Of a stretch of 54,472 nt of DNA, positions 24,002-32,811 are shown piece by piece. How positions within the stretch are numbered: the first letter of the stretch is position 1; the number at the start of each line of letters is the position of its first letter. This DNA is from Halanaerobium polyolivorans (GTDB taxonomy: Bacteria; Bacillota; Halanaerobiia; Halanaerobiales; Halanaerobiaceae). The notes under the pieces are model-generated. The model was not told where the DNA came from and ran no database searches. It was given only the letters and a program-made list of their open reading frames with translations. The stretch is taken from positions 1 through 54,472 of the forward strand of contig NZ_JAJFAT010000015.1 of NCBI RefSeq assembly GCF_020711195.1, written 5' to 3'. Position numbers and translations under genes: made by a program.

Positions 24002-25468
24002 ATGCAGAATATTATGAATGTTATTAATTTTATTTTAGACATGGGACCTAGTATAATGATGCCGATCATATTATTTGTGATGGCAATGGTGTTTAGAATT
24101 AAAATTAGTAAAGCTATTAGAGCAGCATTAACAGTAGGTATGGGTTTTATTGGTATTAATTTAGTGCTTGGATTAATGGTTGAGACTCTTAGTCCGGCAA
24201 CTGAAGCAATGGTAGAGAACTTTGGCTTACAGCTGAATGTAATGGATGTTGGTTGGCCTGCAGCTTCAGCGATTGCATTTGGAACTACCTCACTAGTACC
24301 CTGGATATTCGCTTTAGGGATTTTATTAAATGTAGTTATGATAATGTTAAAGTGGACTAAAACTTTAAATATAGATTTATGGAACTATTGGCATTTTATT
24401 TTCGCTGCTGCTTTTGTATATGCTGCAACTAACAACTTTGTTTTAGCAGTTGCAATAGGCCTATTAACAGAATTTATTGTTTTAATATTAGCCGACTTAA
24501 GTGCTCCTGTTGTTCAAGACTTTTTTGGAATGCCTGGAGTTTCATTTCCACATACAGAAACGATTTCTTGGGCACCAATTGGATGGGCACTGAATAACAT
24601 AATAGATAGAATACCTGTTATTAGAGAATGGGATTTTGATCAAGATAAAATTAAAGATAGATTTGGCATAATGGGAGAATCCCTAATGATAGGTACAGTT
24701 ATTGGCTTAATTATTGGAGCCTTAGCTTATGGACCAAATATGGGAACAGATATGTCAGGGAGCCTTTCCCAAATAATTAACACTTCAATTACCTTAGGTG
24801 CTGTAATGCTTATTTTCCCAAAAATGGTTAAACTTCTTATGACAGGTTTACTACCTTTATCTGATGGAGTTAAAGAATTTTTAAATAAGCGTTTCCCCGA
24901 AAGAGATTTATATATTGGTCTTGATGCAGCTATAGTTATTGGTCATCCTGCAAATGTTGCTACAGGATTAATTTTAATACCTGTCTCAATCCTGTTAGCT
25001 GTAGTTTTAAGCATGTTGGGCTTAAATAGAATGCTGCCATTTGCTGATTTAGCAATTATGCCAATCTTAATACTTTGGGCAACAGGTTGGTCAAAAGGTA
25101 ATATTTTCAGAGGGGTAGCAATAGGAAGTGTATTTATTGTTGGCTTTTTAGTTATCGGTACATTTTTAGCACCTATGACAACAACTCTTGCCCAAGAAGC
25201 TGGTTTTGCTATACCAGAAGGTGCAACTCAAATTTCAAGTTTAGATGGGGGAGCTCATTTAGCACCATGGCTGTTGATGCTGCCTTTCATAGGTCATGTT
25301 TTTGCAGAACTGGGCACTGGTTTTGCTATCTTCTCGATCCTCATTGCAATGTTTACAGCAGGGTGTTATATAGTATTCTTCTATAAAGCATCAAAAGGAG
25401 AATTAGCAGCAACTGAAGATGAGATTCAGTCTGATGAAGTTTATGCTGACACAGGAAGTGTAAACTAA
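24002..25468 (+). CDS. gatC: PTS EIIC component, galactitol type
   Basis: This inner-membrane permease of the Gat family (488 aa) has about ten hydrophobic segments and the family stretches GFIGINLVLGLM, DVGWPAASAIAFGT and GLDAAIVIGHPANVATGLI. It forms the translocation channel for a polyol or ketose that EIIB phosphorylates. The ATG at 24002 is preceded by AAGGAGG. The stop overlaps the start of a small membrane ORF (TAATG). The actual sugar is open; the linked class II aldolase suggests a product that can be split as a ketose 1-phosphate. Confidence 0.9.
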   Translation: MQNIMNVINFILDMGPSIMMPIILFVMAMVFRIKISKAIRAALTVGMGFIGINLVLGLMVETLSPATEAMVENFGLQLNVMDVGWPAASAIAFGTTSLVPWIFALGILLNVVMIMLKWTKTLNIDLWNYWHFIFAAAFVYAATNNFVLAVAIGLLTEFIVLILADLSAPVVQDFFGMPGVSFPHTETISWAPIGWALNNIIDRIPVIREWDFDQDKIKDRFGIMGESLMIGTVIGLIIGALAYGPNMGTDMSGSLSQIINTSITLGAVMLIFPKMVKLLMTGLLPLSDGVKEFLNKRFPERDLYIGLDAAIVIGHPANVATGLILIPVSILLAVVLSMLGLNRMLPFADLAIMPILILWATGWSKGNIFRGVAIGSVFIVGFLVIGTFLAPMTTTLAQEAGFAIPEGATQISSLDGGAHLAPWLLMLPFIGHVFAELGTGFAIFSILIAMFTAGCYIVFFYKASKGELAATEDEIQSDEVYADTGSVN

Positions 25469-25620
25469 TGATATACCAATTTGTGTTAGCAGCTTTAGGC
25501 CCACATGGACGGAGGATGTTGAGTTTTATTGTTGATCATCAATTAATAATAATGTCAATTGTTTTTACACTATTGATTATAGAAAGAATTAACAAAGGAC
25601 CTGAAACAGATAACTATTAA
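25468..25620 (+). CDS. Small single-pass membrane protein in the PTS operon
   Basis: A 50-residue ORF starts with ATG at 25468, overlapping the gatC stop as TAATG, and ends 13 bp before the aldolase start. It has a short amphipathic N-terminus (MIYQFVLAALGPHGRRM) and one hydrophobic helix (LIIMSIVFTLLII), then a polar tail. No separate strong ribosome binding site is seen, so it would depend on termination-reinitiation from gatC. It fills the only gap in the operon. It could stabilise or regulate the EIIC complex; no family is recognised. Confidence 0.55.
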   Translation: MIYQFVLAALGPHGRRMLSFIVDHQLIIMSIVFTLLIIERINKGPETDNY

Positions 25621-25633
25621 CTGGAGGAAAATA

Positions 25634-26278
25634 ATGAAATTAGAATTGGAAAGAATGAAAATAATTGAATTTGGCAAAAAATTAGTTGATACAGGTTTAA
25701 CCAAAGGAACTGGTGGAAATCTAAGTATTTATAATCCGGAAAAAGATTTAATGGCTATCAGCCCAAGTGGAATCCCATATTATGATATTCGTTTGGAAGA
25801 TATAGTAATAATGAATTTAGATGGTGAAATAGTTGAAGGGCAGAGAAAACCTTCAAGCGAATATGAGATGCATAAAATATTTTATGAAAAAAGAGATGAT
25901 ATTTTTTCAGTTGTTCATTGTCATTCAATTTATTCTACTACCATCTCTATTTTAAGAGAAGATCTTCCAGCATCTCATTATATGATTGCACTTGCAGGAA
26001 AAAATGTAAGATGTGCAGATTATGCTACATATGGTAGTAAAGAACTTGCAGAAAATGCATTTGCAGCTATGAAAGATCGTTATGCTGTTATATTAGCCAA
26101 CCATGGTTTGCTAACAGGAGCTGATTGTATCGAAAATGCATTTAATACAGCAGAAGAGTTAGAGTATGTTGCAGAAACATATTATAGAGCAAGATCAATT
26201 GGTGAGCCTGTAATTCTGCCTGATAAAGAAATGGAAAAAATGAAAAAGAAGTTTAAAAGTTATGGTCAAGCAAGATAA
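25634..26278 (+). CDS. fucA: Class II aldolase/adducin family, L-fuculose-1-phosphate aldolase-like
   Basis: The protein has the complete active site of the FucA/AraD family: G27-G28-N29 phosphate loop (GTGGNLS), SPSGIPY, catalytic-type E76 in PSSEYEMH, and zinc ligands H95 and H97 (HCHS) and H157 (ANHG). A Zn-dependent retro-aldol on a ketose 1-phosphate giving DHAP and an aldehyde is the expected reaction; an epimerase of the AraD type is less likely at this length (214 aa). The ATG at 25634 follows CTGGAGG. The PTS encoded upstream would deliver the phosphorylated substrate directly. A strong terminator follows. Confidence 0.83.
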   Translation: MKLELERMKIIEFGKKLVDTGLTKGTGGNLSIYNPEKDLMAISPSGIPYYDIRLEDIVIMNLDGEIVEGQRKPSSEYEMHKIFYEKRDDIFSVVHCHSIYSTTISILREDLPASHYMIALAGKNVRCADYATYGSKELAENAFAAMKDRYAVILANHGLLTGADCIENAFNTAEELEYVAETYYRARSIGEPVILPDKEMEKMKKKFKSYGQAR

Positions 26279-26299
26279 ATATTAAGATTAATTTAACAG

Positions 26300-26355
26300 C
26301 ACATTTTATACCCTTAAGAATCAATCAAGACTATAAGGGTATAAAATGTGTTTTT
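26300..26355 (+). terminator. Strong terminator/attenuator between aldolase and HPr
   Basis: CACATTTTATACCCTTA (26300-26316) pairs perfectly over 17 bp with TAAGGGTATAAAATGTG (26334-26350) and is followed by five T. HPr downstream then depends on read-through or its own promoter. Confidence 0.88.
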
Positions 26356-26375
26356 CCAAAAATGGAGGGATAACT

Positions 26376-26651
26376 TTGGTTTTTGAAGAAAAAGTAAAAA
26401 TTACAAATGAGACAGGTTTACATGCACGGCCTGCTGCTGATTTTGTTCAAAAAGCAGGCAAATTTGATGCAGAGATCAAGATTGATTTTGAAGGTAAAAA
26501 GGTAAATGCAAAAAGCATCATGGGAGTTATGAGTCTTGGAGCAGGTAAAGGAAGTGAAATTATTTTAAAGGCAGAAGGCCAAGATTCAAAAACAGCAATA
26601 CAAGAATTACTTAGATTTATAGAAGTAGAGATGCCAAAAGAAAATCATTAA
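26376..26651 (+). CDS. ptsH: Phosphocarrier protein HPr
   Basis: This 91-residue PTS phosphocarrier has the phosphorylated histidine H16 (TGLHARPAA) and the regulatory serine S47 ([11 protein letters not shown]), so HPr kinase control remains possible. An ATG at 26346 is in frame but lies within the terminator stem; GGAGGG at 26364-26369 fixes the TTG at 26376 as start. No ptsI is nearby. Its place behind the PTS operon suggests a system-dedicated HPr or the general one; sequence cannot decide which. Confidence 0.9.
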   Translation: MVFEEKVKITNETGLHARPAADFVQKAGKFDAEIKIDFEGKKVNAKSIMGVMSLGAGKGSEIILKAEGQDSKTAIQELLRFIEVEMPKENH

Positions 26652-26719
26652 AGTTGCTTTGCTAATTCTCTTGATGATATACTTTCAAAATGATAGTAAA
26701 AAACATATCATACATCATT

Positions 26720-26754
26720 TTCCACTATTTATATTTATAGATAGTGGAATTTTT
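26720..26754 (+). terminator. Terminator after HPr
   Basis: TTCCACTAT (26720-26728) pairs with ATAGTGGAA (26741-26749), followed by a T run. Confidence 0.85.
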
Positions 26755-26924
26755 CATTTTAGTTTTAATTTATATTATATTTTAATTCAGCTGCTATTAA
26801 GCCTTGATTATAAACGATTAGATCAAATAAGCTTGTTTTTAGCCCACTAAAGTAATATAATTATATTAACTTGTTCTTGGCCTTTTTGAGAGACCTATTT
26901 TTTAGTTATATTGGAGGGATTTAG

Positions 26925-28307
26925 GTGCATTACATAAAAAACATCATAAAATACACAGGTATAATAATTTTTATTTTATTATTAGCACTGCCCACCTTTG
27001 AGGGCTTAAGTCCTGAAGGCCAAAGAGCTTTAGCAGTCTTTGTATTAATCATGACTTTTTGGTTAACAAATATTATGCCACTTGCTATTACATCTTTGTT
27101 GGGGATGGCTCTAATGCCTTTATTAAATATAATGTCAGTTGATAATACCTTTGCTCTATTTGGGAATAAAGCGATCTTTTTTATTTTAGGAGCCTTAATT
27201 ATTTCAGCTGCTCTTTATTATACTGGTCTGGGCAGTAGAATGGCTTTTTCTTTAATTAAAGTCTTTGGTAATACCCCGAGAAAGCTTTTAGCTGGTACTT
27301 TATTAACAGCAGCTTTAATGTCTTGTTTGATGCCTGAGCATGCAGTAGCAGCCTTATTATTTCCCATTGTAATGGAGATTGCCTTGAGTTTAGAACTTAA
27401 ACCATTAGAAAGCAGTTATGGAAAGCTGCTGTTTCTTTCGATGGCCTGGGGAGCTATTATTGGGGGAATCACTACTTATCTGGGTGGTTCTCGTAATTTG
27501 CTGGCAGTTAGTATTTTAGAACAGCAGTATAATATGAGTATTGGTTTTTTTGAATGGATTAAATATTCTTGGCCTATTCCAACTTTAATGCTGCTCTTTT
27601 TTATATTTTTAATCTGGAAATATTTCAAAATTGAGCTTGATAATATAGACAAGGCCTATCAAGTTTTGGAGGAGAAACTTGCTGAAAAGGGAAGTTTGAG
27701 TTTTGATGAAAAAAAATTAATCGCAACTTTAGCTTTAATAATCTTCAGTTGGTTATTTTTAGCTCAAATTATTCATATTTCTGTTACAGCAGTAATTGGA
27801 GCTGTTTTAATCTTTGTTCTAAAAATTGTAGCCTGGCGGGAAATAGAGGAATATGTTAACTGGGGGATAATTATAATGTATGGAGGGGCAATAGTAGTTG
27901 CCACTTCACTGGTAGAAACAGGTGCTACAGCCTGGCTTTCTAACCAGATTTTTTCCAGACTCGATCTTTCTATCTTTTGGTTTTTAGCACTCTTAGCCTT
28001 ATTTACTATACTCTTAACCGAGGGAGTTAGTAATGTGGCAGCAGTTGCAGTAATTTTACCAATAGCTTTTAGTATCAGTGATATTTATCAGCTTAATCCA
28101 ATTATTATAACTTTATCTGTTGCTTTACCAGGTGGACTTGCTTTTATGTTTCCAATGGGAACCCCACCAAATGCTATTGCTTTTTCTTCCGGCTATTACA
28201 AAATTGAAGATTCGGTTAAACTAGGAATTATCCTAAATATTGCCGGCTGGTTTGTATATATCTTAGTGCTAAAATTTTATTGGCCTCTTTTAGGCTTGAC
28301 TTTTTGA
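26925..28307 (+). CDS. DASS/SLC13-family anion transporter
   Basis: This inner-membrane protein (460 aa) has about eleven hydrophobic segments and the two-half organisation of divalent anion:Na+ symporters. The substrate-loop motifs are present in modified form: GAIIGGITTYLGGSRN in the first half and FMFPMGTPPNAIAFSSGYY in the second, where SRN replaces the more common SNT/TPPN-type sequence of the first loop. The substrate may be a dicarboxylate, sulfate or another anion. GTG at 26925 is the start after TTGGAGGG. It stands alone between terminators. Confidence 0.83.
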   Translation: MHYIKNIIKYTGIIIFILLLALPTFEGLSPEGQRALAVFVLIMTFWLTNIMPLAITSLLGMALMPLLNIMSVDNTFALFGNKAIFFILGALIISAALYYTGLGSRMAFSLIKVFGNTPRKLLAGTLLTAALMSCLMPEHAVAALLFPIVMEIALSLELKPLESSYGKLLFLSMAWGAIIGGITTYLGGSRNLLAVSILEQQYNMSIGFFEWIKYSWPIPTLMLLFFIFLIWKYFKIELDNIDKAYQVLEEKLAEKGSLSFDEKKLIATLALIIFSWLFLAQIIHISVTAVIGAVLIFVLKIVAWREIEEYVNWGIIIMYGGAIVVATSLVETGATAWLSNQIFSRLDLSIFWFLALLALFTILLTEGVSNVAAVAVILPIAFSISDIYQLNPIIITLSVALPGGLAFMFPMGTPPNAIAFSSGYYKIEDSVKLGIILNIAGWFVYILVLKFYWPLLGLTF

Positions 28308-28325
28308 AATTAAGCTGGATATTTA

Positions 28326-28354
28326 TTGCAATTACAGCTTGTTTTAATTATAAT
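28326..28354 (+). promoter_or_regulatory. Promoter of the hypothetical gene at 28397
   Basis: TTGCAA (28326-28331) and TATAAT (28349-28354) are 17 bp apart. Confidence 0.65.
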
Positions 28355-28396
28355 ATTGAATAAGAAAGATAAACTAATTTACTAAGGACTGATAAT

Positions 28397-28876
28397 ATGG
28401 GAAAATATTTGCTGATTCTTTTTAGTTTCGCTGGTTTAGAAAGTTTAAATAATTTTCTTTTTAAAAAACTTGAAAGTGGAGATAAACTATTTGTCAGAGC
28501 TATTATTTTAGATGCTGTGCCTAAATTACACGAGCATTTAACCTCTGATGTAGGTTTTTTAGGGGATAAAGTAGCAAATGATCTTGAAGAATCAGTAGTT
28601 GAAGGTCAGCATGATAATGCTGAAGAATATTTAAAGGAGCTTAAAGAAAAAGTAGCAAACATGGATCTAGAGCTCTCTATTAAAAAAATAGATCATCATC
28701 ATTTAGATAATCTCAAAAAAGGTATTTTGGAAAAAGAGCTAGATGCAGTTTTTATTAACTTTTCTAATAACAAATATATTTCTGATCAGATTAAAGAACA
28801 AGAAATAAGAGATTTTTTGGAAAAAATAAAAATAAAACAATATAGTTTTCATGATGGAAAAAAGGATAAAGCTTAG
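28397..28876 (+). CDS. Hypothetical protein, possibly universal stress protein-like
   Basis: The 159-residue soluble protein has an alternating strand/helix pattern (KYLLILFSFAG, LFVRAIILDAV, a long helix around EEYLKELKEKVANMD, LELSIKKIDHHH, LDAVFINFS). This order and the FLGDKVANDLEE segment resemble UspA-fold proteins, but the ATP-binding G-2x-G-9x-G signature is not visible, so it would be a non-nucleotide-binding variant if related. It has its own promoter and terminator, hence a single-gene unit. No specific function can be given. Confidence 0.6.
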   Translation: MGKYLLILFSFAGLESLNNFLFKKLESGDKLFVRAIILDAVPKLHEHLTSDVGFLGDKVANDLEESVVEGQHDNAEEYLKELKEKVANMDLELSIKKIDHHHLDNLKKGILEKELDAVFINFSNNKYISDQIKEQEIRDFLEKIKIKQYSFHDGKKDKA

Positions 28877-28883
28877 TCTAATC

Positions 28884-28908
28884 ACCTTCCTTAAAAGGAG
28901 GGTTTTTT
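28884..28908 (+). terminator. Terminator
   Basis: ACCTTCCTT (28884-28892) pairs with AAGGAGGGT (28895-28903) with one G-U pair, followed by T residues. Confidence 0.8.
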
Positions 28909-28984
28909 GTTTTTAAGCAGGATTTTTCTTAACAATGTTCAAATTAAACAATAACTATTATTGTATTTAGGAGCTGAATATTTG

Positions 28985-30793
28985 ATGCTGCAGTCATTAA
29001 AAAAATTATGGGAATTATTTAATAAAAAAGAAAGGCTACAGATACTGGTACTATTAATAGCTGTTTTAGCAATGGCTTTAGCTCAGGTGATTGGAATAGC
29101 ATCAGTCATGCCCTTTATGGATTTAGTTATGGAGCCTGAGGTAGTAGAAGAAAGTCAGATCTTAAACAATATTTACAATTACTTTGCTTTTGAATCAGTT
29201 ACTGCTTTTACAGTTTTTGTTGGGGCAGTGATGTTCTTTTTAATCCTCTTATCAAATGCTATTTCTACCTTTGCCAGCTGGTATAAACTAAAATTTGTCT
29301 GGGAAAATAATCACCGTCTCTCAAGAAGGCTATTAAAAAAATATATGTCAAAACCATACAGCTATTTTTTAATGCACAACACTGCTGATCTAGGCAAAAA
29401 TGTTCTGCATGAAGTTTATGCTCTAACGATAAATTATTTAATTCAGCTGATCGATTTAATAACTTATTCTATAGTGGCCCTGGCAATTATAATTTTATTA
29501 TTTCTTACAGATCTTTTAATAACTTCAGCTGCAATTATTATATTAGGCAGCAGCTATATTTTAATCTACCTAGCAACAAAAAACAAAATGAAAATCGCTG
29601 GAGAAAAAAGATTAGAAGCTAATATGAATCGTTATAAAACTGCATATGAAGCATTTAATGGAATCAAAGAAATTAAAGTCAACAGTCGAGAAAATGAATT
29701 TTTAAATAGATATACCTATTATTCAGCTAAAAACGCTAAATTACAGGCCTGGAATCAGATAATCAGACAGATGCCCCGCTATTTTATGGAAGCTCTTGCC
29801 TTTGGTTCAGTTGTTTTACTTGTCCTCTATTTTGTTGTCAGAGGAGAAGACAGCACTCAGCTCATTTCTAAGGTGAGTCTCTTTGCCTTTGCTGGTTATA
29901 GGTTGTTACCTGCTCTGCAGAGTATTTTTAATTCTGCCAGTTCAATGGTCTTTAATACTGCAATTTTAGATAGAATACATGAAGATATTTTTGAAGCAGG
30001 TAAATTTGCTGCTCAAAAATGGCCTGATAGCTTACCTGAGCCAATGGAGTTTAGGGAATCTCTCAAACTAAAAGATATAACATTTAGTTATCATGAACAG
30101 GGTGAAAAAATATTAAAAAATATAGATATAGAGATTAGAAAAGACAGCCAGATTGGTCTAGCAGGTGAAACAGGCTCCGGTAAATCAACCCTGGTTAATA
30201 TTATTTTAGGTCTTTTAGAAGCAGATCAGGGGAAAATAATAGTTGATGGCAAAGAACTGAACAGAGATAATATAAGGAACTGGCAGCGGAATATAGGCTA
30301 TGTACCACAAGATATTTATCTTTGTGATAATACTATTATAAAAAATATTGCTTTTGGAGTTCCTGAATCAGAAATAGATTTTGAGGCTGTGCAAAAAGCT
30401 GCTCAGATTGCCAATATTGCAGATTTTATCGAAAATGAATTAGAAGCTGGTTATCAATCTATAGTAGGGGAGAGAGGGATCAGAATCAGTGGTGGGCAAA
30501 AACAGCGCCTTGGTTTAGCCAGAGCTCTTTATCATGACCCAGAAATATTGATTTTAGATGAAGCAACCAGTTCTTTAGATGAGGCAACTCAAAAAGCAGT
30601 AATGGAGGCAATAGATAAAATTGCAGAAGTCAAAACTATGATCATAATTGCTCACAGACTAAGCACTGTGCAAAAATGTGATAAAATTTATTTAATCGAA
30701 AAAGGCAAAATAATTGATTCTGGAGATTATGCAGAATTAGCTAATAACAGTCAGAAATTTAGAAAACTGGCCGATATCAGCTCTAATAGATAA
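28985..30793 (+). CDS. ABC exporter half-transporter, PglK/MsbA-like
   Basis: An N-terminal membrane domain with about six hydrophobic segments (residues 1-320) is fused to an ATPase domain with Walker A GETGSGKST, signature ISGGQKQR, Walker B ILILDEATSSLD and the H-loop IAHRLST. It should dimerise in the inner membrane. The long membrane domain without extra proteins resembles PglK-type flippases for lipid-linked oligosaccharides, but MsbA-like lipid or peptide export is also possible. The frame is open from TTG 28961, but AGGAG at 28969-28973 points to ATG 28985 (or TTG 28982). It is followed after 12 bp by a DUF2905 gene. Confidence 0.86.
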   Translation: MLQSLKKLWELFNKKERLQILVLLIAVLAMALAQVIGIASVMPFMDLVMEPEVVEESQILNNIYNYFAFESVTAFTVFVGAVMFFLILLSNAISTFASWYKLKFVWENNHRLSRRLLKKYMSKPYSYFLMHNTADLGKNVLHEVYALTINYLIQLIDLITYSIVALAIIILLFLTDLLITSAAIIILGSSYILIYLATKNKMKIAGEKRLEANMNRYKTAYEAFNGIKEIKVNSRENEFLNRYTYYSAKNAKLQAWNQIIRQMPRYFMEALAFGSVVLLVLYFVVRGEDSTQLISKVSLFAFAGYRLLPALQSIFNSASSMVFNTAILDRIHEDIFEAGKFAAQKWPDSLPEPMEFRESLKLKDITFSYHEQGEKILKNIDIEIRKDSQIGLAGETGSGKSTLVNIILGLLEADQGKIIVDGKELNRDNIRNWQRNIGYVPQDIYLCDNTIIKNIAFGVPESEIDFEAVQKAAQIANIADFIENELEAGYQSIVGERGIRISGGQKQRLGLARALYHDPEILILDEATSSLDEATQKAVMEAIDKIAEVKTMIIIAHRLSTVQKCDKIYLIEKGKIIDSGDYAELANNSQKFRKLADISSNR

Positions 30794-30805
30794 AGGAGTA
30801 AAAAA

Positions 30806-31036
30806 ATGGTATTTAGAAATATGGGTTTTTTAATGATAATAGTTGGTTTAATAATGATAGTTTTAGGTGCACTCTTTTTTCTTTCTGGAGATCATTTTTC
30901 CTGGCTTGGTAATTTACCTGGTGATATAAGAATTGAGCGCGACAATTTCACGCTTTATTTTCCGCTAACAACTATGATAATAATCTCGATTCTTTTAAAT
31001 ATTATTGTTAGAATCTTCCTTTATTTTTTTAGATGA
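30806..31036 (+). CDS. DUF2905 family small membrane protein
   Basis: This 76-residue protein has two hydrophobic helices (about 7-28 and 53-75) around the strongly conserved DUF2905 loop WLGNLPGDIRIERDNFTLYF. The family is widespread in Gram-negative and diderm bacteria and has no established function. It starts with ATG at 30806, 12 bp after the ABC exporter, with AAAGGAG, so the two are co-transcribed. No T-tract hairpin follows; 31037-31212 holds only a distant 10-bp inverted repeat (31041-31050 and 31102-31111). Confidence 0.88.
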   Translation: MVFRNMGFLMIIVGLIMIVLGALFFLSGDHFSWLGNLPGDIRIERDNFTLYFPLTTMIIISILLNIIVRIFLYFFR

Positions 31037-31212
31037 TTGCTTTAAATATCTATGTCACAATTTCACCTCTGCCTTCAGATGGTAAATATGCCAAAAATGT
31101 TGATATTTAAATCTATTAATGAAAATTTGCCTGCAATCTACCTTAATTATAATGGATGATTATAAATGAGAATATGACTTAGACTTAGAAGATTGAAACT
31201 CAAAAACAATAG

Positions 31213-32397
31213 TTAAATTTCTTTTTGAAGCCATCTTTCACCAGTAAATTTAATTCCAATTGCTCCTAAGGGTGCAGTTATTAAGATTGAAAGCACAGCT
31301 ATAGCAAGGATGAGTTCACCTGATGCAACACCTGCCGCTAATGGCACAGCACCAATTGCAGCTTGGACTGTAGCCTTGGGAGTATAAGCTATTACAGTAA
31401 AAAATCTCTCTTTCCAGTTAAAATCTGTGCCTGCAACAGATATTAGCACACCTAAGGATCTGGCAGTTAAACCAATTAAGATAATTATTAAACCTCTAAG
31501 ACCTGACTCAAAAGCTACATAAATATTAACCTCTGCTCCCACAAGAACAAAAAGCATTATCTCAGCAAAAACCCAAATTTTATTGAATTTAGAAGATAAT
31601 CTTTTTCCAACCACCTTATATCTTTCCTGAAGTACAAAACCAATTGTCATAACTCCAATTAAGGCTGCAATAGGTATAATCCCTTCTAAAACATCCTCTA
31701 AGCCAGTCAACAAAATAGCTGAACTTAATATTAAAAGAGCTTTTTTAGTATCTCTAAAATGAAATTCTTTAAATAAATATACCAAAAACACTCCAGTTAT
31801 AACTCCTAAAATAATACCAATAACTATTGATAGTGGAACATTAAAAATCTGCTGTCTAAGATTTAAATGACTTCCACCATATAAACCTAAAAAACTTGAA
31901 AATATAGTGATGGCAAAAACATCATCAATTGAAGCACCTGTTAAAACCAGGGTTGGAATCCCTTTATCTACCCCTCTGTTTTGATTAATTAAAGAGAGCA
32001 TCTGGGGAACGATTACCGCTGGTGAAACTGCAGCTATGATAAAAGCTAAAATACCTGCTTCAATCACAGAAAAAGAAAATATATAAACCGCAAGGACCAT
32101 AATACTAAGCCCCTCCATAATTCCAGGTAAAAAACTCATTTTTACTGCTGGAATACCAACTTTTTTAAGAGCACTTTTTTCTATACCAAGACCAGCTCTG
32201 ATTAAAATAATTATTAATGCTATCTTTCTTAAATCAGCTGATATATTTAAAATATCACTACTGATTAAACTAAATCCATAAGGACCAATTAAAACACCTA
32301 AAACCAACATACCTAACAAACTGGGTAATTTTAGCTTATCAAAAATATTAATAAATATCATAGCCAAAATTAAAATTAATGCCAAACTTAATGCCAT
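31213..32397 (-). CDS. Cation:proton antiporter (CPA/Kef type)
   Basis: The protein has about twelve hydrophobic segments and the monovalent cation:proton antiporter fold (394 aa, no cytoplasmic TrkA-N or USP tail). The ion-site helix carries a double aspartate (LTGASIDDVFAI, near residues 153-164), typical of electrogenic Na+/H+ or related antiporters. ATG at 32397 has AGGTG upstream and follows a small frameshifted gene. The operon begins with a fluoride-type riboswitch, so this antiporter is likely made when fluoride enters the cell, either to export fluoride or to correct pH and cation balance. That role is inferred from the leader. Confidence 0.87.
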   Translation of the reverse strand: MALSLALILILAMIFINIFDKLKLPSLLGMLVLGVLIGPYGFSLISSDILNISADLRKIALIIILIRAGLGIEKSALKKVGIPAVKMSFLPGIMEGLSIMVLAVYIFSFSVIEAGILAFIIAAVSPAVIVPQMLSLINQNRGVDKGIPTLVLTGASIDDVFAITIFSSFLGLYGGSHLNLRQQIFNVPLSIVIGIILGVITGVFLVYLFKEFHFRDTKKALLILSSAILLTGLEDVLEGIIPIAALIGVMTIGFVLQERYKVVGKRLSSKFNKIWVFAEIMLFVLVGAEVNIYVAFESGLRGLIIILIGLTARSLGVLISVAGTDFNWKERFFTVIAYTPKATVQAAIGAVPLAAGVASGELILAIAVLSILITAPLGAIGIKFTGERWLQKEI

Positions 32398-32403
32398 AGA
32401 AAC

Positions 32404-32728
32404 TTAACACCTCATTTTAAAATTATTTAACATATATAGGTCTTCTTCTAATTTGCTTATAATTTCTTCTTGTTCTTCTAAACTTTTTTTCTTTTTTTCT
32501 CTTATTAATTCGAGATTTTCATTGATTATTTTGATCTTTTTTTGCAGATGTGACTAAATCTATTTTGTTGACAACAAAAATTATTTTATTTGCTATACCT
32601 TCTACTTTATTTAAAAATTCAACTAAAAGCTCTTCTAAATTATTTTCAGCATATTTTTCGATTAAAGGCTCAATTTTTTCAAGTTTTTTTAATAGTTTTT
32701 CTTTGCTCTGTGCATATTTTTCTAACAT
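32404..32728 (-). pseudogene. Small coiled-coil protein, frameshifted in a T7/A7 run
   Basis: The minus-strand ORF starts with ATG at 32728 (GAAGGAGTG upstream) and would end after 69 residues. Dropping one base in the seven-A run (32543-32537) keeps the frame open for about 42 more residues (KIINENLELIREKKKKSLEE and on) to a stop at 32406-32404, seven bases before the antiporter start. Both halves are charged helical sequence of the same style, so a one-base indel or sequencing error is likely. The first part (LEKIEPLIEKYAENNLEELL) resembles small helical proteins encoded beside antiporters. Function unknown. Confidence 0.6.
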
Positions 32729-32757
32729 TAACTCACTCCTTCAATAAATATTTCAAC

Positions 32758-32811
32758 AAAAAAAGCCCCTATTTATTACTTGTATATAAATACAAGCAGT
32801 AAATAGGAGCC
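32758..32811 (-). terminator. Leader terminator of the fluoride riboswitch
   Basis: On the minus strand GGCTCCTATTTA (from 32811) pairs with TAAATAGGGGC, with an inner CTTGTAT/ATACAAG stem, followed by seven T (32764-32758). Its 5' arm includes the last aptamer strand GGCTCC, so terminator and aptamer exclude each other. Confidence 0.85.

Noticed and set aside
26346-26375. ATG at 26346 as start of HPr
   Set aside because: It lies in the 3' arm of a terminator, and HPr homology and the ribosome binding site favour TTG 26376.
26659-26850. 63-residue ORF after HPr
   Set aside because: It contains the HPr terminator stem, has no ribosome binding site and a low-complexity hydrophobic product; judged chance.
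26853-26868. 16-bp palindrome TAATATAATTATATTA
   Set aside because: Only A and T in A/T-rich DNA; expected by chance and not linked to a clear promoter.
31041-31111. Inverted repeat TTTAAATATC/GATATTTAAA after DUF2905
   Set aside because: Arms are A/T-only-like and 50 bp apart without a U-tract; not convincing as terminator or regulatory RNA.
32550-32802. Plus-strand ORFs opposite the fluoride-operon leader
   Set aside because: They are antisense to the small coiled-coil gene and terminator, lack ribosome binding sites and encode low-complexity Phe/Leu/Ser sequence.
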